Assembly (NCBI RefSeq): GCF_949628265.1
Contig: NC_088788.1
Span: forward strand, 23,174,335-23,238,334
DNA length: 64,000 bases
Origin: Cloeon dipterum
Lineage: Eukaryota; Arthropoda; Insecta; Ephemeroptera; Baetidae
Direction of reading: 5' to 3'
The notes under the pieces were generated by a model that saw only the letters and a list, made by a program, of their open reading frames with translations, ran no database searches and was not told the DNA's origin. A program made the translations under genes and the position numbers. Position 1 is the stretch's first letter. The number at the start of each line of letters is the position of its first letter. Below, in pieces: positions 13,727 through 26,900 of the stretch.

Positions 13727-16700
13727 GCAAAGCTTCTCGAGTCTTCACACGCTTGGTTGGGAGCTTCAACTTCTTCAATTAATGGTAAGTTTTTGCTCTG
13801 CACCCTGCTTGCTGCTAATGAAACTCCACTCCTCTCGTCATCTTCTGCATTTATGTGCAGTATAATGCTTCTTTTTTAAAACGACAACTGGCACAATTAC
13901 TTTAATTAGGTATCGTTGCGAAAATCAATTAATTTGATTAATTGCAGTGCCCTCCATTACAGCCCTCGCACAAATGAACGATTGGCAAATTATAATAAAT
14001 AGCAATGTACTCAACTGCCATTATTTATTATTTACATGCAATTAATTCTAATCGTCAATTAATTTAAAACACATTGCGAAACGGCTGTGTGTAAATCATC
14101 GAATCGTGATCAGATAATAATGGGCCAAGCGTGCTGCTTAGCAACACTTTTTGATTGCGCTAAAAATAAATAAATATATATAAGGTTCGAAATTGTTGTT
14201 GCTTAAATTTTAAACCATGTCCTTTTCCACGTTAACGGGAGCTACTTTGTTGTTGTGAAGAGGAAAATTTGACGGCTGGGTTGACACAAAAATAATTCGC
14301 CTGGATTTGATGCTCTGCGGGAAAAATCTGGTACCAGGAAAATTCAGCAAATTGGCAATATTATTTGTTTTTGATGCGGACCAATTTTTCATTTCCAATT
14401 AACTGTGAAGCGAAAATACAACAAATAAATGGCAGTGGCGGTGACGCACAAAAATAATAATAATTTTTAAAGCAAACAACGCGCTCGCGCAAAAAAACGA
14501 GACGCGCAATTTTTCACAAACAGACGGAGCGCGAGTAGTGTTTTCCTCTCTTTTCCCTGCTTTTGCAGCTAGCAACAGCAGCCAGCCAGTCTCGTGTATT
14601 ATTTATTTTTTTATTATATATTTTATTGATAAAATTGCTTCTGCTGGGTGTAGGTACAAAGCGCGTGTTTTGTTATCTCGCGCGCCGGCAGCCGTAGGAA
14701 AAAATGCGGCACAGCAGCTCCCGTATCGATATATTTGGGCAATGATTGATTGCCAGTTTGCAGCCACTGCTGCTGACGACCGGCAAAATAAACAAAATGC
14801 TGCCGTACTGCGTGTTTTATATGTGCTTAGGAATTCCCGAAGAAGCGATCCCGAGTCAGCAACAAAAATTTTGTTCTATAAATATCGTAAATACGTCGAC
14901 ATGAATATTCCACTTTGAGGAATTTGCGATGTAAAATGCTGGAAGCCCGTCTTTTATGAATGTTCAATAAACTCATGTCAGCATACTTTAGCTTCCATTT
15001 TTTACTTTTTACAGCTTGAAATTCATGCTTTATTAAATATTTTATTTTCAAAAATTTCCCAATCCATTCCTTAACAATTTATATATTCAGTTAAAATTGA
15101 TATCTTTTTTATTTTAAAATGTCAATAGTACTTTGTTAGTCAAAATACCGAAACTCGAGGTTGGTTTTTTCATATTACTGTTGGCTGTGGTTGGAGCCAG
15201 TGGTGGTTTTCCATGAAATATATTGTCAGAGTGAGAAATTTTAAGAATTAAGTAATCAGCAACAAGAATAAAGTCCCTTCTTATTACAACGTGGCCAATT
15301 TCACTCTTTAATATTCAATAAATTGCTCATAAAAAAACAGGAGCAAGCGACCATACAGTTTATTGCGAGTAATTTGGCTGGACGTGTAAAATGCATTTCG
15401 CCCTCGCGTATTTTTTCCTCGCACGCTTACCATCGTGATTATTCTGATATGCACAAAGGGGCAAACGAGTTTTGTGCAGAGATCAGAGCGCCGTTGCTGG
15501 CGGAGCAAAGTTGGGCCGGGGTTAATTTAATCAAGATTCGCTCTCGTGTACTCGGAATAATCAATGAAGTTCAGGGCCTCGAGTCACACGAACGCACGCA
15601 CATTGAACGCGCAATCACATGCACAGTTTGCCTTTTCAACAATAATTACTAATTTATCACCTGCGAAGCGGCTCAATGAAGCATAGCAGCCGCGGTCTCC
15701 TGAGTTGTTGGCTCACTTTTGCCGCACCACGAGCACAAGCAAACCACCCGCCATATCGCAACGTGTTTCGCTCAGCGTACATACACTTGTGGCGATTAAA
15801 GTGTAGCAACTTGCGTTAAAACTTCAGTATGCAGACACGGAACTTCAAAACATTAATCTTTTATATATGCAATTTTCGAGGAAAATGTTGACCCGCTTAT
15901 AAAGAATAAATTGAAATCCCTCTTTCATGAGTTGTAAATGCATTATAGCAAATACTGCATTTTCATGTAAATGTATTCGCATCTCGCAATTTAGAGCATG
16001 GTTATGGATTTGCAGCAAGGACATAGAAATTTTTCATTTGTGCTCGCATCCACACGTGTAATTTAGACTCTACACTACACTGTTCTTGAAAATAATATGA
16101 AAATGCTAAGGTGTCTTTCTTTTTATACCAAAAATTACAGGTGCTGCGCGATGACTGCGTAATGATATCGGAGAGCAACGTTGTTATACCAATAAAATAT
16201 GTATTTCATGCATATAGCAACGGAAACAAAGAAAATTCTATTTACCACATTTAAATAATAATTCAATTGAATATACAAGTTTCCATCTCGGACACTTGTT
16301 CCTCCCCCAACCCATTGTTCTTTGTATTCTCTCAGTTATGGTTACAATAATATAATGAAATTACGCTCAACTGGCCCTGTGCTGATTGCGAATGCATGAG
16401 TTTTATTGAAGCCGAAAAATTACAAACATTTTTATTTGGCATTATTTGCAGCGCAGTGAAGGGCCTCTAATGAGACGCTCCGCGCAAAGCTGTTTTAAAA
16501 AGTATTTTCATCTGTAAATTTATCCCTGAAATTGAGTACAGATATTTTAGAAAACGAATATTATAAAATGTTCTTTTTCGTCTGGTGGTTTGTTTCTTTT
16601 CAACATCAAATAACACACTTTGTATGCCTGATATTAGGGAAGTACGACTCTTACATATCCATGATGAGAGTTAAACTTTGTTTTTAATCAATGAAATTTT

Positions 16701-19700
16701 TAAATTGGCGTTTGAGACTTAAAATAAGAATTTGTTGGAAGTTTTTACCGGCAAATATGAAAGTGCAAACACGCTTATTTTGCTGCTGCAGCACGCTCGA
16801 ATTTAATTCGAAATAAATGAACGGATATATTATGTTTTACTGCTGGCAACGCAGCCAATCAGTGTTTTGCCGGTTAAATTTTTATATTCCCTCAATCTTT
16901 TCACTCGGCATGAAACCCCTTCAGTAAAAAACGCTGTTCCGCGAAATGAATTAGCTGAGATGGAAATTCGACGACTTTTAATAAGCCGGGCATGTGTTTC
17001 CCTTCACCCAGCGTTGATGTAAATGCAGAATCAAAAGCAGCTGTAATTACCTGCGATGCGAGAGAGTACTAAAGGCCAATAATACAAATAATTATTACTT
17101 TTCTGCCTCTGCCGCACAGCAGAGTAGAATTTGAATTATATAATTCGAGTGTGCTGCGCCAATGCTGATTACTCTTTGCTGAATGTAATGTGTAATTTAA
17201 TAATTTTACATTCAGCAGTCGTAGCAGTGGCAAACAAAATCGTTTATTCATAAGCTTGCCCCGCAGATACGCGCTAATAGTAAATCGATAATTATTTCCT
17301 TATGTATTTCGCCATCAAATCAGAAAACCGACGAGCGCAGCTGGGAATTCGAATAGCAGTTGCTGCAAAAATTTCTGGAGAGAGCTTCGAGAAATAATGC
17401 CAATTATATAACTGTTTACGCTCGGATATAAAAATTCTATCGCACTATAAACATTTTTGCTGAGGAAATCTGTAATTTGTGCTTTAGGATCGATCGTAAA
17501 TTTGTTTTCACAAATTGTGAGAATTTTTAAACAAGAAGTAGTTCAATAAAATCTATTCTATCTGTTTGGGGAAAATACATTTAAAATAAGTGCAAATTGT
17601 GTCAATCCATGAGCCTAAGTCCAAACGGAAAATTTTGAAATTATTTAATTTACTCTCTCCAGTTTTAAATTTTACAGTTAAATTTTAATCTCTTGTAATG
17701 TAAAAGCTTTATACTTTTAATTTCGAAATTAATCAATTATTATTGGATTCTATTAAATTACTTAGCATAGTTTTTATAACAAAAAGTATTTGTATCATGT
17801 GCTACAAATAGGGTGATATTTATAACAACTGTATCTTACTTTCCATTGTGAGATTAAATTTTGGTCAGCAACCTACATCATTTATTGGTATTAACAGAAA
17901 TCGCCAGGCCTCATAGAGGTGCCATCGACCTCTCGGCTCTCAGCTCGACAAGCCTATAATATATATTATATATAATAGGTCTGCAAAATTATCGTGCGCA
18001 CATGTAGCTGCGCTCGTGGACCGATGAACATGAGCGAAATATTATTTGTGTGTGTGTATGTGTTGTGCGTCTGTTAATAAACTAGGGCGCGCACGCAAAT
18101 CTATTTATTAAACATCTATGGTCGGTCGGTTGGTAGGACGGACGGACGGAGAGATGTGTGTGTGTGTGCGCAATTTAATATTAATTCAACCCTAGCTGCC
18201 ACACTCGGCTTCATTTCTCACTGTAAATATTTAATTTCTAATTACTATTTGACTTGCGCTGCATCGGAGCCGCCGCCGAAGCCGCGCCTCGTGAATTTGG
18301 ATTTACACTCGCATGTCTATGAATATGTGTGCGCGGCGTATTCATTATTAATTGTACACAAATTGGCCCGCCACTCTAACTAATTAAGGAAGAATGGAAT
18401 ATGGAAGCAAGAGATCCGCCGCGATAACGTTAAATCATTAAATCATGAGCTTTTTAACCTACAAGAATCGGATATCTATAAAAATGGTATTGGAAAACAG
18501 CGCCATCAGATCTAGCCAAATTCTTGGTATCTGTTTATTAATAACCATTGATTTAATTGGATTATTGTAAGAAATTTTAAAATTGTGCAGTGATTTAATT
18601 TATATTGCTCTGAAATATGAATTGATTTAATGCATTTTTCTCTATTCCAATAAAGCTATACTAACAAAAGCAAACCTTCTTCGTGTTTTTGCAGACAGTT
18701 ACCAGTACCAGTTGCAGAGCATGTGGCAAAAGTGCTGGAACACAAATCAGAGCCTGGTGCACAACCTGCGGTTCCGCGAGCGCGGACCCCTCAAGTCGTG
18801 GCGACCGGAGACTATGGCTGAAGCCATCTTCTCGGTGCTTAAAGAGGGTCTTTCGCTGTCGCAGGCGGCCAGAAAGTACGACATCCCCTACCCGACCTTT
18901 GTCCTTTACGCTAATCGCGTGCACAACATGCTTGGACCCTCTGCCGATGGTGGAGCAGGTGAGAGTCAATTAGGCAAGTTATGTTTTGTTTGTTGCTTTC
19001 TTTCCTTCTGTTTTTTCTTACTTTTTTGACCAAATCCAATTCAAAAAGCCTTGAGCGCTAGAGCAACAAAAGTTTTGAATGAATTTTCGATAGCTTTTGT
19101 GTGATAATTAATTTCAAATAATGTAAAGCCGGCAATGGAATTACTCGTGAATGTGTGAAATGATGGGTGTATATGACTATTTTTAACTAACAAAATGTTT
19201 CAGTAAATTTCTACTTTTTTGTTGTGTCAATAGTTTCAAAAACTTCCTATCCACTTAAGCAGCTTAATAATTGGCTGTGATGCCAGTTTAGCTTTTAGCT
19301 TTCGTTTTATTCTTGTTTTCAATTATTCAGTTTTCGTTTTTGGCTTGCGAATTGAGTTATATCTGTAATAGGATCTGTGTATCGAGACACGTGTGTTTAA
19401 TTTGTGTTTTCTAATTGATTTGCTTGTGTAGATCTGCGGCCAAAGGGTCGAGGTCGTCCGCAGCGCATTTTGCTCGGCGTATGGCCGGAGGAGCACATCC
19501 GAGGTGTGATTCGCGCCGTCGTATTCCGCGACCCTGCCCATATAAAGGAAGAGACGCAGACTTTGGCTAGACTGGTAAATATGAGAACAGACCTACTTAA
19601 TTCTCGCTTTCAACCAGCTTAAAAAGCTTAAGCACACATGTTGTAATTTTGCAAAATTAATGCCCATGCGGTAGGAAGAGACGGCACATTTTGCTGTGTG

Positions 19701-20736
19701 TTTATGCCAAAACGTAGCCAACTGAAAGGGTGTTTTCATAAACAATTATAAGGCGGCTTTGTGCTAATGTTGGGTTTCTATATATTCACGAGCAAAAACT
19801 AACGCTTTGGCGTCTCCTTTTATTCAACTAGATAAAAATAAAAAAATGAAAGGCCTTTAATTTCAAAAGGAGGAATATTCTATTTGTAAAAAGTGAATTT
19901 TCTTGTTCCTAATAAAGGTTTAAATAGTTAAAAAATTTGGCGTCGTTAAATAGTACGGGGAGACTAAATTTGGTCAGGGTAAACCATGAAAATAAATAAA
20001 AAAAGATGCAATTCATGTGGGCAAAAAACATTTTACAATAACTTAAATTATCAAGGGAGTTGTCAGGAATTTCAATTATTAATTTCAAGTTTGGGAAAGC
20101 AAACCTTTCTCCCCCTTGCTTCTCATTAGTGGAGAAATTGATTTCGACCATTTGCAGTACTGCATGCAGGACCCGATGCAGCAGCAGTACCCCAACCTGG
20201 CACCCAACGGCTCCATCCCTGACGGCGGCAGCCGCTCAGTCACCCCGACGCCCAGTTCTGCGGCGGCCGCCGCCGTGGCCGCGGTAGCCCAGGGTCTGAG
20301 GCAGCAAATGTGCGGCCTGGCGGCCCCTGGAAGCGAGGCCGGCGGCCAGCAAGCACCATCGAGCGCAGCGGTGGCGGCGCTGGCGTCGGCGCTGCTCGGC
20401 CGCGACGCTGACAACATGCACCAGGCGGCCGCGGCCCTCAACAACAACACGATGAACGCTCTGCTGAACAACGGCTCGGGCACCGGCCTCCGCGGCCACG
20501 CCAACAGTATGGCCGCCCTCTCAGGCATGGCCTCGTACAAGCAGCACTCGCTCTTTGGCCAGACGAGGGCTTCCGAGGGACTCTTCCAACAGGAGCCCGA
20601 GCAGGAGGAGCAGGCAGTCACCAAGAACAACCACCAGCACCACGCCATGGACGTCCACGATGATAACGACGTGCTCCAGCATCAGGTCAAGACCATGGAC
20701 GTGTCGGCTGCGGTTTTGGACGCGCGAGCTGAATGA
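13727..20736 (+). CDS. bab: Bric-a-brac-like Psq/AT-hook transcription factor, 3' part
   Basis: Nuclear transcription factor of the BTB-Psq group. Four exons splice in frame: 13727-13784, 18695-18958, 19432-19574 and 20158-20736 (stop TGA), giving the last 347 residues. The second exon encodes the pipsqueak helix-turn-helix, including FRERGPLKSW, EAIFSVLKEGLSLSQAARKY and a VLYANRVHNML end. The third carries an AT-hook (RPKGRGRPQR) followed by ILLGVWPEEHIRGVI. This Psq-then-AT-hook order and wording is that of Drosophila Bab1/Bab2. The last exon is GC-rich and codes for Ala-, Gln- and His-rich low-complexity sequence. No BTB domain and no start codon are present; they must lie upstream of the window, so the gene is partial here. 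Introns are 4910, 473 and 583 bp. The last acceptor is chosen at 20157/20158 because a stronger-looking AG at 20128 would give an immediate stop. One-to-one orthology to bab1 or bab2 cannot be decided. Confidence 0.93.
13785..18694 (+). other. bab intron before the Psq exon
   Basis: A 4.9-kb intron with GTAAGT donor and TTTGCAG acceptor. I see no exon in it. It holds a GT-rich tract (about 18047-18062), degenerate GGTC/GGAC repeats (about 18120-18150) and an AT palindrome near 17953-17979. Confidence 0.8.
17953..17979. repeat. AT-rich near-palindrome
   Basis: CCTATAATA...TATAATAGG, an almost self-complementary 27-bp AT stretch inside the bab intron. A small GAGGT...ACCTC hairpin lies about 35 bp upstream. 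Confidence 0.6.
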
Positions 20737-23412
20737 GTGAAAAGCAGGGAACTGATTTGGCCGAATGCCGAGATTTGAGAGAAATTTTAGCCTCTTCGGT
20801 GTCAAACAACACGTAAAAAGCGGCCAGCCGTCGGCTGCCTGTGGTTGATTGAGAGCAGAATTGAACGAATGTGTAAATAACGCACCACTGCGTATTGGTT
20901 TTTTCATGAAAATTGTTTATTCGACTAAGTTTTTTTTACCAAAGCTGATCAGGTTTTGTTGAACTTTCAAGTGAGCAGGGTAAAATAGCCAGTGTCATTA
21001 TATCCAGTGACATTCTACAGACATCTTTTGACTGTCATGCTTACTTATATCATATATTTGGCTCCGGATCAATCCAAGCCGGCTGTCTTTTCCATCTTGT
21101 CAGCATTTATCTCCAAAAGGCATTAGAAATTCATGACGCCTGCCGCGTCTTAAAAATTTCCCATGCAAATATTCCAAATTGTATGCACATAAAAATTAGA
21201 AATAATGACGTCGTCGATGCAAATTATCGAGTGATTTTGTTCAACTGTTTCAATCGTAATTACAAAAATAGCTTTGGCTGCATTAATTCACACATTTAAT
21301 TCTTATGTCTACTTATTTTTGCATATAATTTGTGGCTGTGAATGTATAATTTCATTCTATATAAATATATTTAAATAAAGGTTAGATAGAGACTATAAAT
21401 TTTGTGTAAGCAAAATGCGGCTTGACTCTTTTATACCAAAAAAATGCTAAATTTGGAAAGGTTCAAATTGAAAGGGAAGAGAGAGTGAGTCACGAAATTG
21501 TTTTGGTCCTGTGATACAGAATTTAGACTCGCTCTCTAAGCAGTAAGGTTCGTAAATATACATTTTGTAAAGAGAAACGACACTAAAATTCATTATTTGC
21601 AAAAGGAGCAGTTGCATATAATTACATAGTTAAATGGCGTAATTGTGCTGTTTTAATGTTGAAATAATTGTAACATGGTCATGCATAAAGTAAATTGTGC
21701 AAAGTTCGTCCCCTTCAGTTGGTTTTTTGATGTTGAAAGAGTGGCCTTCCAGCATTTCGACACCCCCAAAACACACAGGTCCAGTTAGCAGAATGCAACC
21801 ATTTGGCTTCGAAAAGCGCAGATTTTAATTTTGTCTGCTCGCAAGTAAGGTGCCTAAACCTGCTGAATGCAGACTGGTGGATTTGACTAAACAAAAGTTG
21901 AGCAAAACAAAACTGGCATAAAAAATCCCATCGAAACGGGATTGAAAAAAATACAAACATCCGCCAGTCTTGCTGCGTTTTCTACTTCAGGCATACAAAT
22001 GAAATCCATTTTGGCATTTTGATTGAATGTGTTCAATGTAAGGAAATCAATTCTATTTAAGGAAGAAGTAAGTGCCTTTTGAAATCTCTTTCTATTTAGA
22101 TAAAAGTCTGATATGATCAGATATTTTAAAATTCACTCTTTCGTACATATACAAATTTAAAAAGCACAAAAATGGCACGCACGCATAAAGAAAGGTATGA
22201 CTAAAATTTGCAGCAAAATATTCTCGAAGCCACCACTGTTGACATTAAACTGCAGAGCGGTCGCTTACAGTTAGACCTGAAGTTGATAAAGATGAAAAGA
22301 CCCCGACGCACTAGTAGCGACTAGCATGATTGAACATCAGAGTATAGTAATTGGCATATTGTTGACATAAAATATGCACAAATACATGACTACTGCTTGC
22401 ATACCACCTATTTTAAATTATATTCCACGCGCACCACTTCATGTTTCATTGATGAGTATTTATTATGAGATATCAAACTGTTAACCCTCACGAAACACTA
22501 CTAAACATAGCATGTAAACATTCTTCGCCAATTGCATTAAATTTAGTACAACAGAGGAAAGCTAATGGAAATAGTGTAAATAAGTGGCAGACTATAATTC
22601 TCAGATGAACACGAGTACTAGTAATTTATTTCAAAGAGAAACACAAGATTCGAGTTTTACTGACGCAAGAGTTAAAATAAATTGTGTAATTCAATTTTTT
22701 ATCAAACAATCACACTGGTACAAATGCAATATTCTATATTTTAATTTTTAAAAAACACGAGTAAAGTACAAAATTATACCACTTGATATTGCATTTCTTG
22801 AGTTGTAGCGAGAATAATTCAGAGCGATTCAGTGGCGTCTTGTCTCTCCACGAACTGCTTCTAATATTCTTTCATTGTTTGTAACACAACCCGCACTTAT
22901 TTTTTCCTCAAAATCTTTTAAGTGCCAAAGATCTTGTTTCATAATGAGCAAATTATTTGCAAAGCAAAAATGGTGTGTAACTTAAGCCGATCGCAGGAGT
23001 CTTATCAATTATTAAAAATACTTGTAGCTCCCATGGTTTCATCTCATATGTACAATAAGTGTATCTACTATAGAATAAGAAAGAGAAATCATTCATTCAG
23101 ATTGACAGTTGCCCAAACTTGGTCCCTCACTATCAACAGTCAGTAATGTAAGAAAGTGAATTATTCAGCTAACAAAAGGTAATGCAGAACAAGAGTGTAA
23201 CATTGCGTTGATTTGACATCAACATACCTGACAGTGATAAAAATAAAAAAGTGTATATTGAAATATAATTATATTACATCAACCATCGGTATTCAGTGTT
23301 ATTATCATATTAATTTCTTGTTATTGTGATCATTGATTTGCTGTAAGAGTAATTAAGTGTATTGATTGTCCAATAAAGCATAGATCTTATTACTATAATT
23401 TACAAATTCATT
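20737..23412. other. bab 3' UTR and bab-aurA intergenic region
   Basis: After the bab stop codon comes AT-rich sequence with a candidate polyadenylation signal AATAAA at 21374-21379, which would make a 3' UTR of about 640 bp. From there to the aurA stop codon on the other strand I see no coding sequence. The two genes converge here. Confidence 0.6.
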
Positions 23413-26400
23413 TCACTTACTCCCACTTGGCTGCTCTGAGGAGTTGATTATCACATTTGATGCTTCTTTGGAGAACTTGACGACCCACTCATGCGCCAAA
23501 ATGTCAGCAAGTGGAAGTCTTCTATTTGGCTTCCGCTGCAGTATCTGGAGAAAATTTAACATTGAGATCATTACTTCTTTTATACTGAGAGTTCAATTTT
23601 AATTTAATTAAGAACTAAACAAGTTCAATAATTTGATGATTCAAAAACCAAATTGACAGGGAGGATTGAATGAAATAGGCTTGAATTCGATACAACTTAA
23701 TTGATAAAATCTAGAAAAAACGTACAAGGACAATCAAGGAATTATACTGTCAAACGAGATGCTATTTCATTGGATGCATGTAGTTTGGCGTGATGTGAAT
23801 CAGGTCAAAATTATTTGAATCAACAATTAGTTGATTATGGTGCTTTGGGAAAGGCCAAACTGTTCAAAATTAGTTATAAAGTTATAATATTAAGATAAAA
23901 AAAATAAGTTTCATACGCACTTTATTTTTTTTAATTCTTTAACTGTTTCCGGAACGGTTTGTTAAGTATTTTGTAATTTGTATAATATATCACATCCTAG
24001 ACCATAGAGTGTCACATATTCTGAAAGCAGTTCCTTTATTTAAATCAAGATGAAATTGAAATTTCCAAGAAATTGATAGTAATTTATTTCACAGAACTAT
24101 ATCAATTTATGAAAATCAGAAAAGTGAAAAATGCAAAATGAACAAGCGATCAAGTCGATGAACCGTTGGCAAATAAATTTCAAGTTTTAAGTAGGGGATT
24201 TATGAAAATTTAAATTAGTTTCCTAATGAGCTAAAATAACTGTAAGTAGGCTCAAAAAATTTTGGCTATTAAATAGCTACTTGCAACAACGAGCCTGAAT
24301 CATAAATATAGGGAACTTAGCTAGCTAAAAATGGTTTATCAATTAATTTGTCTTGTCAAATAAAGTCTTGCTATCGAGTAAACAAAACTTGCTTCAAAAT
24401 TGGATTTAAAAACAATTCCATGCTCAACTCAAGAGATACACCTGACTTCAGGACATCCTGTCTCAGAGGGACTACTGTGGTAGCTCTCCCCATTACTTGG
24501 TAATAGTAACTTCCAGACGTTTCCCAATAAGATTCAGTTCATTTGATTCCGATTAACTCTTACCAATTGAATTTTATCAATTATTCTAATCAAGTGACAA
24601 ATTACTTTTCCAGTTAATTGGTGTAATAATGTACTGTGAATTCTAACAATAAAGATAAACTCAATTTCATTCCGATTAATTGTACACAGCAATAAATATG
24701 GCTCAAATAAACTCTAAATCATGACATTAAGTTCAAACACAAGATTAGAAGACCTCTTGTTGAATTTGTGAAAGAAATTTAACAAGTAATTGAGTTACTT
24801 GTCGTGTTTCAATCATCTGACCGCTATTGCTACATCTATAACGCCACCTACCTTGATAATCAGGTCTTTGGCACCATCAGACACGTGCGATGGAAATCTA
24901 ACAGGCGCTTGGAGGATGTTGCTGTAGGTAGCGTCATAGTCCTTCGCCTCAAACGGAGGCTTGCCAACCAGAAACTCGTAGCTGAGGATTCCAACACTCC
25001 AGATGTCCACCTTTTCATCATGAGTTTGGCCAGCAATCATTTCTGGAGGAAGGTAGTCCAAGGTGCCACAAACCGTGTCCCTCCTAAGGTGAAAAAATTA
25101 ATTTATAATATGAAAATTATGCAATTCCGATCCCAGCGTACCTGGAAGATGGGGCGTGGACTGACCACCCAAAGTCAGCAATCTTCAAAGAGTTGCCTGC
25201 ACCAAGTAGGAGGTTTTCAGGCTTGATGTCTCTGTGGATGACATTCTTCGAATGACAGTAAATGAGTGCATCAGTGAGCTGTGCAATCAGTTTTGCAGCC
25301 CTAAGTTTGCAGAGCAGTGAGTTATTGTTAGAAAAGTGTATACAAAATTTTCGAGTTAAGACTTACATGGGTTCATCAAAGCGCTGGTTGGGCTGTTTCT
25401 TCATGAGGCGGTACAGTTCTCCTCCAGGAGCGTATTCAAGGATGAGGTAAACTCTAGCATCATCGTGAAAGTAGCCAAACATGCGCAAGATGTTGGGATG
25501 CCTGAATTAAAGTTTGGTTTAGCACTCAAATAGATGAGACTATTGTTGACAGGACCTTAAATGAGACTGGATTTCGATTTCCCTCCTCAGCTGGTGGTCA
25601 ACTTTGGCCTCCTTGATTTGGTTCTTGAACAAAACCTTGATAGCAACAACAAAACGAGAGCTTTTCTCTCTGGCCAGATACACTTGACCAAATTTTCCTT
25701 TTCCCAGTCCTCTACCAATGTCAAAATTTTCTAGTGTCCAGCGTTTGCTAGAAATAATTATATGCAAATAGTTTGGCTTGGAAATAATTAAATAAGAGGA
25801 TTTACCTTGAACTTTGTGATGCAGGCTCTTCTTGCTGAGGTTTTAGGGAATCACTTTGAGGTTGCTGCTGAGAGGAAGCACTGCTCCCAGCTTCACTTGG
25901 CCCATTTTTTGAAGGGTTAGAGTTAGGCATAGGTTTTTTAATAGCACCTTGACTCTCCTTATTTTCTTTGGGGATTGCTGGTAGGGTCAGAACTGGCGTG
26001 GCGATTGGCACCGAGTTTTTGGGGGTTGGTGGCTTTGCGGTTTTCATGACTGGGATACTTTTCCTGCAAATTTATTTAGATGTTTAATTTTCATATATTA
26101 TAATGTAGAGATTATATATGCACGTAAAAGGCTAAGAATGCTTTTCCCAGAAAAAAATATTTGACTGACAATTTAGTGTTTCCCTAAATTATGACAACGC
26201 TGCAGTCTTTGTACAAACCTTGGCGCAGGAACAGGGTGGTATGGTTTGCTAGTGTTCACCGTAGATGAGGATGGTTGTCTGTTGGCCCCAATCATAGGCA
26301 CATTTCCACTTCTCAGCTGCGTCGTTGGAGCTTTTCTGACAACCATCTGAGGCCCTGACATCGGTCTTGGTTTGGGCACAGGATGCTGCACGCTGTTTGC

Positions 26401-26529
26401 AACAGGCTGAGGCTGACGACTGCGAGCTGTTCCTTGACTGCTGCTGGTTGATTCTGCTGACACACTCAGGACGCGTGAAGATGTGCCCATGCGGATTTTG
26501 TTTTCCTTCCCCCGCACATTCGCTGCCAT
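23413..26529 (-). CDS. aurA: Aurora A mitotic serine/threonine kinase
   Basis: Centrosome and spindle kinase that drives mitotic entry and bipolar spindle assembly. Seven coding exons, in transcript order: 26219-26529, 25806-26063, 25556-25747, 25367-25501, 25142-25300, 24852-25083 and 23413-23544, giving 472 residues. Residues 1-190 are a Ser/Pro/Gln-rich tail, long as in Aurora A rather than the short tail of Aurora B. The kinase domain follows: Gly loop GLGKGKFG (203-210), VAIK lysine K227, HRDIKPEN with D323, DFG at 341-343 followed by [10 protein letters not shown], and T-loop threonine T355 in the block [14 protein letters not shown]. The residue before T355 is Asp where vertebrate Aurora A has Thr. 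The large last intron (1307 bp) contains nothing I recognise. The ATG at 26529 is preceded after 3 bp by an acceptor, so there is a 5' UTR intron. The stop region reads GGGAGTAAGTGA, which also resembles a splice donor, so an alternative C-terminus is possible. Confidence 0.95.
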
Positions 26530-26900
26530 TCTGCTGTAAAACAAAAATTATGTACTAAGTGTCATTAAATATTTTATTAAATTGTGCTACAAGATTTTGA
26601 GGAAAATTCAATTTAAGGTCAAATTAATGCGTTGCAATTTGTGTGATGATATGGAACAAAAAATGAAGTTGATCAATTTTTCAAGCAATGGCCATAGATT
26701 GGATTAACCGGATTAACTAAGGAAATTTATTCGAAGGGCTCCAAATTAAAGAAGCTAATTATTTAGTCAAAAGTGACTGTACCTGTTATGCTGAGCACAA
26801 ATTTACCAAATTTTCTCAACGCTATGCGAGACGAACACAAGGTGGTGTCGGTTAAAATTGTGGTTGCTCTTGGCGCGGATATTTAAACACATTTGACCAG
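26530..26900 (-). promoter_or_regulatory. aurA 5' UTR intron and probable promoter with E2F-like site
   Basis: On the minus strand a 5' UTR exon appears to end with an AACAG/GTACAG donor at 26783, and the next exon begins at 26533, giving a 249-bp UTR intron. Just upstream of that first exon lie an E2F-like TTGGCGCG (26870-26877) and a CHR-like TTTAAA (26882-26887). Such motifs control G2/M genes in other animals; transcription start and function here are inferred. Confidence 0.45.

Noticed and set aside
20129-20157. Stronger-looking acceptor (pyrimidine-rich tract, ATTAG) for the last bab exon
   Set aside because: In the phase left by the preceding exon it gives a stop after three codons; the next AG at 20157 keeps the frame open for 192 codons.
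20236-20648. Long minus-strand frames over the last bab exon
   Set aside because: These are shadows of the GC-rich, alanine-coding bab exon.
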